64,000 bases of DNA, from NCBI GenBank assembly GCA_009192285.1, contig WBVU01000004.1, forward strand, positions 4,114,001-4,178,000, given 5' to 3'. The notes below the pieces were generated by a model. The model did no database searches. It worked only from the letters and a program-made list of their open reading frames with translations, and had not been told where the DNA came from. This stretch comes from Morchella semilibera (lineage: Eukaryota; Ascomycota; Pezizomycetes; Pezizales; Morchellaceae). How positions within the stretch are numbered: the stretch's first letter is position 1; each line of letters begins with the position of its first letter. Shown here piece after piece: positions 1 through 10,965 of the stretch. A program made the translations under genes and the position numbers.

Positions 1-1500
1 CTCTTGCCGATGCCGAAGACGACGCATTCCTTCACGAGCGGGTGCTCCCTGACCCTTCCCTCGATGGGGATGGGGAGGACCTTCTCGCCGTTGACCAGCG
101 TGACCCTGTCGTCGATCCTGCCCAGGTACTTCCACGCGCCCTCGATCGTCCGGTGCTTCACGAACAGGTCCCTTGTGCGGAAGCTGTTTGGCGGGTCGTC
201 CGAGTTACTGCACACCTTTGCGCGCCACCCGTCGCGCACCACAACCTCGTACGCATCGCTCCCCGGCACCCGGTCCATGAGCAGGTATGGCTCCAGCGGC
301 GCGGGCACCCTCACATAGTTCCACGCGTCGTCCCCCTTTGGCCTGAACGAGGTCATGAGCTGGCCGGTCTCGGTGGCGCCGTAATGGCCAACCAGGTTGA
401 CCCCCGCGGCGACCAAGCGGTCACCGAGCTCGTCCGGGCAGCTGCTGCCCCCAAAGAGCACGAGCTGGCAGCTGCGCAGCACGGCGACCCCGCGCGGCGT
501 CTCGGCGAGCACCTTGAGCGCGTAGGGGACGCCGTAGAAGATCTGGGGCGCGGTGCGCTCCATTGCGGTGGCGAGGTTGGCGCCCGTGAGCGGCAGGCGC
601 GGGTTGAAGAAGGAGATTGCGTTGCATGAGTGTACGGCGCGCATAAAGGATGAGATGCCGTGGTTGTGGTAGAGCGGGAGGGTGATGAAGCCGCGTAGCG
701 GGAAGGACGACGAGTAGTTGAAGAGGCAGGCGGCGTGGGTCTGGAAGATTGGCTTTGGGAGGCCCGTGGAGCCCGAGGAGTGCACGATGAAGGCGATCTT
801 TGAGGACTCGGCGGGGCTGGAGCGGTTGAGCGCCAGGCGTGGGCGGTGGGGGGGCGGCTTTGCGTAGGCGGACTTTGGGAGGATTGTGAAGCTGCGGAGG
901 GTGGGTTTTGAGGATCTGATGGAGGTGAGGAGGGGGGAGAAGTCCGGGGTTGTGATTATGGTGTTGCATTTCGTGCTGGAGAGGAGGGCGGTCACGGCGT
1001 GGGCGGAGAGGCGGTTCGATAGGAGGAGGACGGAGAAGCCCAGGCGCTGGAGACCGAATATTGTAGCTATATAATCGATATTAGACGGTGCAAGTAGAGC
1101 CACCACCGTCCTCTCGCCATCAAATGGATCCTATACATAATAATATATATATTTCAATTAACAACCTAAAAACAGGGACAACAAGGAGTCAAAATCAAAA
1201 AAAGAGACCCACATTCGGGACCAGCCCAAGCTGAAGATATCCCCTTGCCGTCTCCTCCGCAAAGCCGTCCAGCATCTTTGCCGTGTAGCTAACATAGTCC
1301 GTTAGTCCGTTCTCCGACTCTGGATAGGCCACCAACGGCACGTCCGGGACGGTCCTTGCGCGGTTCACTATAAGGTCATTGATGGTATATAGGGTGTCTG
1401 TGATATCGCCCTGCTGCTGCTTCTCCTCCTCAACAGAGTGCTTGGAGGCATACCCAGGTGCGTCCTGGGCAGCGGGGAGTGTCAGAGCTGCGGAGCTCAT
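1..1500 (-). CDS. NRPS-like adenylating enzyme (carboxylic acid reductase-type A domain), truncated by window edge
   Basis: Exon 1 is 1213-1500 (ATG at 1500-1498) and exon 2 runs from 1130 off the left edge; the 82-nt intron has donor GTGGGT and acceptor TATAG. The 472 visible residues form an AMP-binding domain. The P-loop-like motif HSSGSTGLPKP is near position 785, GATETGQL near 370, FRTRDLFVKH near 170, then GRIDDRVTLVNGEKVLPIPIE, where the hinge before the A-sub domain lies. This arrangement is typical of fungal NRPS-like proteins (A-T-reductase or A-T-thioesterase) that activate a free carboxylic acid as acyl-AMP. The carrier and C-terminal domains are outside the window, so reductase versus thioesterase type is undecided. 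The gene is divergent from the aldo-keto reductase at 2063. An upstream in-frame ATG at 1536 exists; the one at 1500 is followed by a better N-terminus. Confidence 0.85.
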
Positions 1501-2062
1501 GATGGTGGTAATGCGTGGGGAGGTATAGAGTATCACTTCAGGCTACGTATATGAACGTTACTGCTACGAGATTGGGGGTGGGGGGGGGGTAAAGGGGTAT
1601 GAAGTATGAAGTATGAAAGACGAACGATGAGATGAGATGAGATGAGATGCAATGCGATGTACACCAAAGTAATAATAAATACGCGGCGATACCGACGACA
1701 AGACCGGAATCCACAACCCGGTCCGGATATCGCGTGTGATGCTTTTCCGGGCGATCGCCGAGTTGTACCCGGCCGGATATGACAGTTGTGTACATATCCG
1801 GGCGCGGCGCGCGGGTAGATTCTCTTTTCCCTATTATATTACACTGCGGATATATTCTTAGGCGGTGGATCGATCGACTGGGCACCTCGGCTTTCTTTTC
1901 TCTTTTGTGTTATATGTTCATGCGGGGTAGATCTATATTATATCTATCTATATATATATATTAATATAGTACCCATTCCCCTCACTCCTTCGTACCCATT
2001 TTCTCTCCTCCTCTAGAAGAAACCCAAAAAGCCACTATCCAATCATTACCACCCCCCCCAAA
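1501..2062. other. Divergent intergenic region, probable shared promoter
   Basis: 562 bp between the start codons of the NRPS-like gene (minus) and the aldo-keto reductase (plus). It holds a GATGA pentanucleotide repeat at about 1626-1649 and a TA-rich run at 1935-1965. No gene is seen; overlapping ORFs here have no recognisable content. Confidence 0.5.
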
Positions 2063-3210
2063 ATGTCCCTCGGCCGCACCTTCACCCTCAACTCCGGGTA
2101 CAAGATCCCCGCCGTCGGTCTAGGAACCTGGGTAACCCCCCCCCCCTTTCCTACACCTCCACCTCTACTAACACCCACCCACAGCAATCCGCCCCCAACG
2201 AGGTCAAGACCGCCGTCGAAACCGCCCTCAAGACCGGCTACCGCCACATCGACGCCGCCTCCGTCTACGGCAACGAAAGCGAAGTAGGCGCTGGCATCCG
2301 CTCCTCCGGCGTCCCCCGCTCCGAGATCTTCGTACCTCCCCCTACCCCACAATACCCACCCAGCCACCACTAACTAACACCGGCCAGCTAACCTCGAAGC
2401 TGTGGAACAACGCGCACGCCGCGGCCGACGTCGAGAAGGCGCTGGACAAGTCGCTCGCGGACCTCCAGGTCTCGTACGTGGACCTGTATCTGATCCACTG
2501 GCCCGTGGCGTTCGTCTCCGCCGACACGCTGTTCCCGACAGACCCAGAGACGGGGATGATTGCGCTCTCCGAGGTGCCGCTGCGCGAGACGTGGCGGGAG
2601 ATGGAGCGCATGGTCGCCGCGGGCAAGGCGCGCAGCATCGGGGTGAGTAACTTCACACGGGAGCACATCGAGGAGATCCTATCATTGTAAGCCCCCCCCC
2701 CCCCCGGCCCCGGGGGTGTGCTGTGCTAACGCAGATGACAGCGCCACCATCCCCCCCGCAATGAACCAGATCGAGGCACACCCGTACCTGCAGCAGCCCG
2801 CGCTCCTCGCCTGGTGCCGCGAACACAACATCCTCACGACCGGCTACAGCCCGCTCGGGAACAACATCTACAACCTGCCGCGCGTCGTCGACGACGCGCT
2901 GGTGGTGGAGCTGGCGCGGGGGCTGGCGCGCGACCCCGCGCAGATCCTCATCAACTGGGCTGTGCAGCGCGGGACCGTGGTGCTCCCGAAGAGCGTCACC
3001 CCCGCGCGCATCCAGAGTAACTTTGTGGAGTTTGTGCTCCCGCTGCAGGCGTTCGAGGCTGTGACGGCCCTCGAGAGGGGCGCGGAGGGGAGGATGAATT
3101 ATCCGGTGAGGTGGGGCGTCGATGTGTTTGGTGAGAGGGGGGAGGAGGCTGTGGCGCGCGCTGCGAGGGAGTGGGCTGAGGGGCAGAGGAGGGCGAAGGC
3201 GGCGGCGTAG
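2063..3210 (+). CDS. Aldo-keto reductase
   Basis: Four exons: 2063-2131, 2185-2331, 2388-2686, 2742-3210, giving 327 residues. It should be an NADPH-dependent cytosolic reductase of aldehydes or ketones (AKR superfamily, xylose/aldehyde reductase type). The catalytic tetrad is complete: Asp46 and Tyr51 in DAASVYGNE, Lys76 in LTSKLW, His109 in LIHWP. The TIM-barrel landmarks [21 protein letters not shown] and the cofactor motif [12 protein letters not shown] all appear in order. Length matches the family. Introns 1 and 3 carry long C homopolymers directly after the donor. The start ATG has A at -3. It is divergent from an acid-activating NRPS-like gene; if that enzyme is a reductase, this AKR could reduce its aldehyde product (inference only). 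Confidence 0.93.
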
Positions 3211-3703
3211 GTGCGGTGTATGTATTTTGGGTATTTATATATTTTTCTTGGTAGAAAGTGAGATACAGTGAATGTCCCATATCGTCCCAAGATACCCTCT
3301 AGGGTTTTCAGAACATGTGTCAAGACCCGAAGGACTCGTACGGGAAAGGGTCCAAAGTATTTCCCCTCTTAGCGGTGCTGTGGGCCCTCGTTCATGGATC
3401 ATGACTACCGATCATTGACCCTTGAGACGCCCGCCAGGGCCTACCTGCCCCCGACCCGTCCCATCCTATGCCGCCCGCATGTCCAGGGCCAGAACCAGCA
3501 TGCGCAGTAAAGCTACCTGGGGGTTATTAGCTCGTAGCTCCATACATAGTGCCATATTAAGATAGAATTCAATTATTTACGAGCGTGGAAGGACTAGAGG
3601 AATCATATATATTAACCTACTATCGTAAACAAGGAAATAAACAAAAAGAAAAGGAGGGAAATAGCCCAACCCCCAAGGCAAGAAGAGGAAAAAGAAGAAG
3701 AAG
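3211..3703. other. Convergent 3' intergenic region
   Basis: 493 bp between the 3' ends of the aldo-keto reductase and the phosphotransferase gene. I see no gene, repeat or RNA here. Confidence 0.5.
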
Positions 3704-5093
3704 CTACAGTTTCGCCCCCACCCCCTCCTTTGCCCGCTCCTCCTCGCTCATCTGGATACACCTGTCCCGCCACGCATTAGCACCGCACCCATACCCCCAA
3801 AACCGGAAGAACAACTCACCTCCACGCACAAGCCGCAAACGCCGGCACCCTCGCGCCGTACCCCTCCGCCTTCGCACTGCTCGCCTGGCCCCTGGCCACC
3901 CTCGCGCCAATGCCCTGCATGATGATTGCGTTCCTGACGAACCCGAAGGCATCGCCCCACAGCATCTCGCTGCGCTTGACGCTCCACCCCGAGGCGCTGG
4001 CATACCACGCTATGACCTCGTCGCGCGCCGGCAGCCCGGGCGTCGCGCCGGGGCGGAAGCGCGCGATGTCGCCGCTCATGACGCTGACGCCGGCGGCTTC
4101 GGGGAGGAGCAGCTGCCAGGGGAGGAGGAGGTTTGCTATACGTATGTGTGGGTTAGTGATTGGGAGTGGAAGAGAGGGGGTGGAAGGGGACGGACCGAGG
4201 TCGCTGAGAGGGTGGCCGATTGTCGAGAGCTCCCAGTCGAGGATGCCGATGACGTGGGGCTCGGTCGGGTGGAAGACGAGGTTGTCGATCTTGTAGTCGC
4301 CGTGGATAACAGCGCTGCGGTCCGCTGGCTGCGTGGTGCTGAAGAACTTCATCTATACCTCTCACTATCATTAGCCCGCCCTACCCACCCCACAAGAACC
4401 CCCTCCACACACATGGGAGAAGGGACAAACCATTTCCTCGAACCTAGGCACTCTCCCCACCTCCTTCCCCGTCTTGACATCCCTCGTCGTGCCCTGCGCC
4501 GCCTCAATCGTCGACAGCGTCTTGATCTGGCGGCCGTAGAAGCCGTTTGGCCGCCCGAAGCTCCGCAGCGCCTCGCTCGCCGCCGGGTCGACCGCGTGCA
4601 GCTTCGCCAGCGTCGTGATGGCGCTCCGCCACATTGCCGACCGCGCCTCGGGGGTCACGCCGGGGAGCGACGGGTCGTCGAATATCCGCCCGTCAAGGTA
4701 CTCCATTATCTACCCACCACACATTAGCCATCTCAAGTCTGCACCTACGGGGGGTGGTCTAAATACGTAGAAGGCACTCCCGAGGACCCCCGCGTCCTCG
4801 CACAGGCAGTACACTTTTGGCGCTGGGAGGCCGCATCCGGTGGCCGAGAGGGCATTGAGGACCTTGTACTCGCGCTCGACCTGGTGCGCCGTCTTGCTGA
4901 GGAGCTGGCCGGGCGGCTTCTTGCGGAGCACGTACTGTGCGGCGTCGGGCGTGGAGGTGAGGAGGTAGGTTGGGTTTGACTGGCCGTAGCCGAACTGCTG
5001 CGCGGTGAGGGGGGTCTTGATCTGCGGCGCGTGGGAGGAGAGGTAGGTCTCGAGGGAGCGGAGGTCGATGGGGTGGCGAATGGGGCCGGCCAT
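3704..5093 (-). CDS. Aminoglycoside-phosphotransferase-like kinase (ACAD10/11 N-terminal domain type)
   Basis: Five exons read on the minus strand: 5093-4767, 4709-4431, 4352-4196, 4135-3820, 3761-3704, giving 378 residues. The protein has the APH/choline-kinase fold seen at the N-terminus of acyl-CoA dehydrogenase family 10/11 proteins and in stand-alone fungal homologues. A Gly-rich [10 protein letters not shown] loop and the Lys of YVLRKKPPG lie in the N lobe. The catalytic HGDYKIDN (Asp221) and metal-binding LDWE (Asp241) follow, then SDLANLLLPW. The donor of intron 1 was placed after SAFY so that it joins [10 protein letters not shown], as in relatives; a later donor would insert four extra residues. 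In animals such domains phosphorylate 4-hydroxyacyl-CoA; the substrate here is unknown. No dehydrogenase domain is attached, so this is the single-domain form. Confidence 0.88.
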
Positions 5094-6531
5094 TGTGGGT
5101 GTGCTGGTGGGAGGATAGTGGGGGGGGGGGGGTCGAGTTTTGTATGTGGTTGTGATTGCTCGTGGTGGCCGAGGTTGCTTGCGGCTGAAGAACTCGAACT
5201 TGCTCGGCTGCCGAGGTATTTATTTTAGATTGTGTGGAGGATCTGCACTGGGAGTCTTGAATCATATATATTATATTAATATTCACATCTCTTGGGCCAA
5301 TCAATCGATATTCTCTTCGCTGATAGTAGATGTATATGGTATATGTATTATCATGTATATGAGCCGAGTGAGAACCCATGCACCGTACGTCCTCTCACCT
5401 GAACCACAGTCCTCGTAACCCGGCAATAAATATCAAGAGAGGGGTGTCCTGTAGACCTACAAAAGAAACTCCTTCCTAGATATTCTCTACCGGGGCAAAT
5501 TAACCCAACGTGGGAAAAGAGGGACGGTGTTCTCTATTCTGAGATCTGTCGGCCACATATACTGAATTACCCAGCTGGCGTCGATGGTCGGTGCTTAAAC
5601 GCTCTACGGCCACGGGCATAATTACCCTTCTGGTCTCTGCGTACCCGTGGCCCCTGTGTGATATATCCAAACAATAAAGAAGAGCCCACATGCAGCGATC
5701 CTATTCTGATGGTTGTATAGCGCACCTATCCACGTTGTTGTATGTGTGTAGGTACACAAACACAAACCCGTAAACCCATCATTTCCCACCCGCAAACACT
5801 CACACCTCAATGCCCAGTGAGTAAAGGGGAGTTCAAGTCGCCAGTGTGGGCACCGGTACAGTCAAATACTCACAAAGTCCTACAGTTCAACTACACATGT
5901 ATGAACAAAGGAATTGTGTAGGATTACTAGTGAAAACTACGCTAGTCGCAGATAGGCCTTTTCGGCATCTTCCGAAAGCTTAAAAGTACTGATGCCCTGG
6001 GACGACATCGCACACCGTCACACTCTCACCCTCACCCTCACTCCCTCTCTCTCACTCAAGCATCAGAGACCTCATCGACACTCGCCAACCATATCAGTGC
6101 ATGCGTTAATTTTGACACTCTACAGACTTAAAGCACCTGCTAACAAAGTAATTATACAGGTACGTTCATCGATCTTAACACAAGAGATCTTCATATTCCT
6201 CCGCGTAGTCGTTGTAGCTGAGGCGCCCGTCTCCCACTGTTTTCATCTTCCGACTCCCCAAAGACCACTTTCTCACCATTTTTTCGTCTTTCTCGCCATT
6301 TTTTTCGTCTTTCTCGCCATTTTTTCGTCTTTCTCGCCATTTTTTCGTCTTTCTCGCCATTTTTTCGTCTTTCTCACCATTTTCGTCTTTCTCGCCATTT
6401 TTTCGTCTTTTTCACCATTTTTTTCGTCTTTTTCACCAACCCTCTTGCCGTCTTTTCCATCGCCTCCGCCATTACTTTCATCTTTGACAATGTTTCCGTC
6501 TTCTCTTTCTAGCTGGGTCATGGCAAGTTGA
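5094..6531. other. Intergenic region without a recognisable gene
   Basis: About 1.4 kb between the 5' end of the phosphotransferase gene and the 3' end of the next gene. The only structure seen is the tandem repeat at 6274-6440. The plus-strand ORF at 5992-6531 is produced by that repeat and a CT-rich leader and shows no protein family. Confidence 0.5.
6274..6440. repeat. About 20-bp minisatellite (CGTCTTTCTCGCCATTTTTT unit)
   Basis: About eight imperfect copies of a 20-21 bp unit, with variation in the T-run length and single-base changes (cgcc/cacc). It lies just beyond the stop codon of the gene at 6532-8100, so it is probably in its 3' UTR or just past it. Read on the minus strand it would encode a Lys/Glu-rich EKDEKMARKTKK repeat, but no splice signal was found that would join it to the gene. 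Confidence 0.85.
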
Positions 6532-8100
6532 TCATTTGCCTGGCCGCACTGGACGTGCGAGGCGCTTTGGGCGCCTATAGATTACCCTATCCCGAGATAC
6601 AGCTGCTTGAGCGGGGTGCCCGGTTGCTGGAGTTTCGCGTGTGATGGCCGCTGGGGTAGGTTCACGGGGAACCTGTGGCTCGTATTGGGGCTGGTAGTGC
6701 TGATGTCCTGCTGGGCCTGCGAAGTGGTGTGGGGCGTTCGGGTGCCTATCGGCTGACTCGTTCAACTGAGATCCAGCTCCCTGAGCGGAGCGCCCGGTTG
6801 CTGGAGCTGCGCCTGTGCTAACCGCTGGGGTGGTAATTTGTGGTCTACGCTGCCGGTTGTAGCGGTATCTCGACGGTCTTTCGCGCGGTGCAGGGTTAGA
6901 GGGGAGGTTTTGAGCCGCTCCGCCTCTCTCGTAGCCCACTTGCGCTTCGGTGGTTGCTCCCGGATCTTGGGAGTTTATAATCAGTTTCTCCTCCGGCTAT
7001 TATTAAATTGGGGTTTTTTTTGGACTCACCTTCAGCAATTTGGGGGATTTCAAGGTGCTCATTAGGGTCCCTGATGTATACCATTTGGGAGTTTTGGAGC
7101 CCCGGTCCGAGGAACCCTTTGTCAAACCATAACTTTAATGCCATTGCCCCGGTGATGTGCTCAGTAACAATGTTAAACTGGCCCTTAAACTCGTCAAGGG
7201 CGAAGAGGTATATATCAAAACCCCCACCATTGGCTCTAAAGATACCCTTGATTCTCTCAGCAAGGGTGTGCCCGGTTAGAGAGGCTGGAAAATTCAAAAT
7301 TCTAACCGAACACCTAGCACCGACCATGGAGGCAGCATGGAGTGTCTGGTCGCCAAGGTGCAAGTCGTGGGGTGCCCACTCGTACTTTACGAAGAGATGC
7401 TCGGCGAGAATCGTAGCCCTGAAACTACTCGTGGTGGTCCAGGCCATGAATGCTTCTGCCGCCGCCCTAGAGGAGAACGAAACCAAATATCCGCTCCAAT
7501 GCTCCGGGGTGGCCATTGGGGTCCTCTTAATCACTTCTAGATGCCCGCCGTAGATTATACGGAGAATATCGGTCACAGTTAATCTTCCCCCATCGGCGAT
7601 GAATATACATTTACCTAGGGAAGGGTTAGTTAGTATACGGGAAAATTAATTCTGGAGACAGAGGGAGAGGCCTACGGCTTCTTGCCTGACAAATAGGAGC
7701 TGAGTCTAACATAGCTAGGGCCACTTCATCCGGGTCTTTTCATTTCTTTTGATTAGTCTCTTGTCATCTCTTTTCGACTAGTTGGAACACTTTTGGCGAG
7801 GCTAGTGGGGGGGGTGGGGGGTTTCTTACCACTCTCTGCAGCTACAGAACCTGAACCCGGCGGCTGCCTAGTCGGATCAATGCCATGTTTGGGGTCAAGG
7901 TAGGACTGGAGGCTAATAATCATTTCGGCGGGGATCGTTGTGGCGTTAGTGAGGAAGGTGACAAATGTCTTTGCAAGCTCTTGACGGGCGTTCATGTCCT
8001 CGCTATCTTTCTCGATTGCTTCCGTGAAGTATTGGCAGTCTTTGGCGAAGCGTGCGGCGGCCGCGGACAGGTCGCGGTAGTCATCTATGAAGCCTGACAT
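6532..8100 (-). CDS. Hypothetical protein with two RRM-like segments
   Basis: Four exons read on the minus strand: 8100-7830, 7735-7676 (60 nt), 7614-7030, 6965-6532; 449 residues with all junctions in phase. I do not recognise a named family. Residues 1-75 look alpha-helical. About residues 105-175 (RKCIFIADGGRLTVTDILR ... GYLVSFSSRAAAEAFMAW) and 205-275 (CSVRILNFPASLTG ... ALKLWFD) have the beta-alpha-beta pattern and spacing of RNA-recognition motifs, without clear RNP aromatic residues. The C-terminal 140 residues are disordered, rich in Pro/Ala/Gln/Arg, and contain an imperfect in-frame duplication of about 168 bp (APATGRSAQGAGS and TPATGHPAQAAVS). The tail ends in a basic RRPKRLARPVRPGK. 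An RNA-binding role is plausible but inferred. The small exon 2 and the C-rich first intron make the 5' part the least certain. Confidence 0.62.
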
Positions 8101-10127
8101 TTTGTTGGGTGAAAAGGAGAAGGTTTTTTTTTGGTTTGATGTAGTTGTTGGTATGGTGGGGATTTGTGTGTGATGGGGGATGGGGGATGGGGTGGGGTGG
8201 GGTGGTTCGGTGCAAATTTTTTTTTTCGTGGGGCAGTCTCAGGGCTTACAGCCACCCACAAAATGCTGCGAAAACTTTCCCTGTACCCAGGGTGCTGGAA
8301 AGAGTTTTAACGACCCAATTTTACCACCCACGGTTGATTCGGTCCACGATATGCGTCCTAATCTTGACCTTGATGAAGGAACAATACTTGGGTAGTAAGG
8401 AGAGTATAAAGGATATATTCACCGGTCACACATGCATCCAAATAAAAGAAAACAAGGCCGAATCTATTAAGACCCATGGCCCCAAGCCGCTGCACCACTC
8501 TTCGGGACCTATAGTGGTACCTTTTATCAGGGTAATCGGGTTACAGAGGTAATAAGCTCTCTGGCTAAAATAGCCTTCGCAGACACAGACTCCCCCTGCC
8601 CCAGCCACAGATATCTATACACAAGAGGAAGAAAGCTCCATCTACGGGCCCCTGTTTTCTGCCTAGTTGATTGCTCCCTGACCCCCCGAGTGATGGACTA
8701 TGGACGAGTGACCGGTTGTGTCGCGGGACATGTAGCAGGTTTGGGATTTTCCGTGGGCCGGGCGGATACCGCGGCTATCTTAGTGCTTCGCGGAATATCA
8801 TCCAAGTACCCCGCCAACACCCGCACTATATGTATCTGGGCAGCCAATTTAGGGCAGCTCAATTTAGGGCAGCTATGTAGCTACTTGAGTATACTATATA
8901 CAGCATGGCACATGGGGGACAAGTAATGAAATCTCCGCCACCGCGCATTGATCGATGAAGACCCTCCCCCATTACTCCTTCTCAGAGGCGGTCGGCTATT
9001 TTCCAACCGAAGAAATGGACGCAAAAAGACGGCTCTATGGGTAGGCGATATAGCCCCGCTTACCTATAAATGCTTATCTTGTCTTGTTTCGGGTCGGTAG
9101 CGGGCGGTTGTGTATCTCGGTGGTTTGGTGCAAATTTTTCTTTCAGTGTGGGGCAAATTTTTCTTTCAGTGTGGGGCAAAGCCGCCTGGCCCGCGGCTAA
9201 CTGCACAATCGCGTAAGCGATTGGACTTGCAGCCAGCGATATTAAACGGTCTTGGCTGAAAATTTTCGGGCCACAAGAGGCTCCGGTGGCCCAGTTCTTC
9301 AACTCCCAATACGTGGTGAGAGAAGCAAGGAAAGGAAGAACTCTATCTACATGTCTTTTTTCGTCGACTAATTACCCCCACAGGACCGGAAAAATGCACG
9401 AGTGATCGATTATGCCCGAGTGACCGATGGTGTCGCTGCTTAATTTTTCCATAGGTTGGGGCTCCAGAGTGAATTTTAGGGGTCACTGGGGCTTGTGGTT
9501 GCTGCCTGCCTTTGTGATTCATCATGGAGCATGCAGACAAACAGACCTCAGGGCGGGAGGTTGGGGTGTGGTAGGGTAGTGGCATGAAACTACTGCGTAG
9601 CTAACGTTATACAGGTTGCAGCAGTGCGTTTATTCAAGATCACAGTTCATGGTCACTGAGGGGGGGTAAACTACATGTCGCAGGCTCAATGTGGGATTAT
9701 GGTGTTGGCTTCTATTTGGAACCCCTCCTGGGTTGCAGTTATGCGTGGGAGAGCGGATGGGCTTGGTAAGTAGGGCAAGAAAAACGAGTCGAGAGACATC
9801 TGTTTCCAGGGCACTTCTCTATTCAACCCTACCGCCTGCAGTCCGTTTTGCCAGCTTGACGCACAACGAACTTGGGGCCAAGAAGAAGTTTCTGTCACCT
9901 TCACCCACTTCGTTTCTTCTCTCCCCTGTACTTCCTTCCCTGCTTTCACTTCTCTCCCTTCTCCCACTTTTCTCCCACAAGATATCCTCCCATTCTTTCA
10001 CCTCTCTCCCTTCTCCCACTTTTCTCCCACAAGATATCCTCCCCTCCGTCACACTCTCTCGACCTCCTCCTCCAACGCATACTTTTTTTTTCTCTTGCCT
10101 GAAGATCTTTTTCTCTCTCCCCCTTCT
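8101..10127. other. Gene-free region with degenerate duplications
   Basis: No coding gene is supported. A G-rich run at 8175-8205 lies just upstream of the start codon at 8100. The blocks 8205-8725 and 9120-9440 share several landmarks (GGTGCAAATTTTT..., then GAGTGAT followed about 20 bp later by GAGTGACC), suggesting diverged copies of one element. Within them are short direct duplications: AATTTAGGGCAGCT twice near 8845-8875, and a 24-bp unit twice at about 9129-9177. From 9900 the plus strand becomes strongly pyrimidine-rich, with an approximately 51-bp duplication at about 9955-10037. Confidence 0.5.
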
Positions 10128-10402
10128 CTTTATTCCCATATACCCACCCCCAGAACTCACCTCTCACCTCCATTCTCTTTATTCCCATATTCCCACCCCC
10201 AGAACTCACCTCTCTCCTCCCCTCTCCCATATTCCCACCCCCAGAACTCACCTCTCTCCTCCCTTCTGCTTATTCCTATATACCCACCCCGGAACTCACC
10301 TCTCTCCCCCCTTTCTTTATTCCCATATACCCATCCCCAGAACTCACCTCTCACCTCCCTTTTCTTTATTTCTATATACCCACCCCCAGAACTCACCTCT
10401 CT
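10128..10402. repeat. Pyrimidine-rich minisatellite, 42-49 bp unit, six copies
   Basis: The core CCCACCCCCAGAACTCACCTCT recurs with AGAACT (or GGAACT) at about 10152, 10201, 10243, 10291, 10339 and 10388, each preceded by TTATTCCCATAT or a variant. Spacings are 49, 42, 48, 48 and 49 bp. The variable length explains why long ORFs appear in all frames here. No protein family is recognisable, so it is treated as non-coding. Confidence 0.85.
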
Positions 10403-10965
10403 GTCTGCCGCCAATCTTGCTGTTCTCCTCGTGTCTTGGCTCTTGAAGTGGGACACAAAAAGGGACGCATCTACCATGATTGAACGGGAGTACGAGTACG
10501 AGTAAGAAAGCTATCACCCCTTGACAAATCCTTCTGGTTCCTTATTTCTACCCAAGACCCTTCTCTTGCTAGAGGGGACACTGGTAAAGAGATAGGGAAC
10601 TAGTTGGATGTGGGGTGTTCATAATTGTTGGGTAGCACGAGCAGGTAATCCACCACTTCCTCCTTGATCATCTCTTCTGTTCCTTGCCTTGCCTTTGCCT
10701 TTGGTTTCATTTGAGCCGATGTGCTAAGGCAAGAAGAGGCAGATGTGAATGATCAAATCATGGAGTGAAAGTGGTGGTGCGCCGTCCATTCCTCTCACCG
10801 TCCTCTCGGTTGTCTTTTCTCGTCCTGCCACTTCCCTGAGGAGGCTCTTGGAGCCGACTCTGTCTGGTATGCAGGACGAGTCAAGGTGCGCGATGTGAGA
10901 TTGTGATGAATGGACTCGAGTACAGTTGGGTTGAGCACAGTTCCGTCCCTTTGGTTGCCTGTTCG
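10403..10965. other. Intergenic spacer between two tandem arrays
   Basis: No gene seen. A sequence around 10790-10830 (CCTCTCACCGTCCTCTCGGTTG) resembles the start of the next array and may be a decayed unit. Confidence 0.35.

Noticed and set aside
4-1074. Overlapping plus-strand and minus-strand ORFs opposite the NRPS-like gene
   Set aside because: They are GC-rich shadows of the adenylation domain, whose motifs are read in one minus-strand frame only.
2342-3323. Multiple ORFs opposite the aldo-keto reductase
   Set aside because: GC-rich shadows; the plus-strand frame carries the full AKR tetrad.
3585-4727. 380-codon plus-strand ORF
   Set aside because: It crosses exons and introns of the phosphotransferase on the opposite strand and has no family resemblance.
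9691-10505. Long Pro/Ser/Leu-rich ORFs in several frames
   Set aside because: Produced by the CT-rich minisatellite; repeat unit length varies (42-49 bp), which would shift the frame between units.
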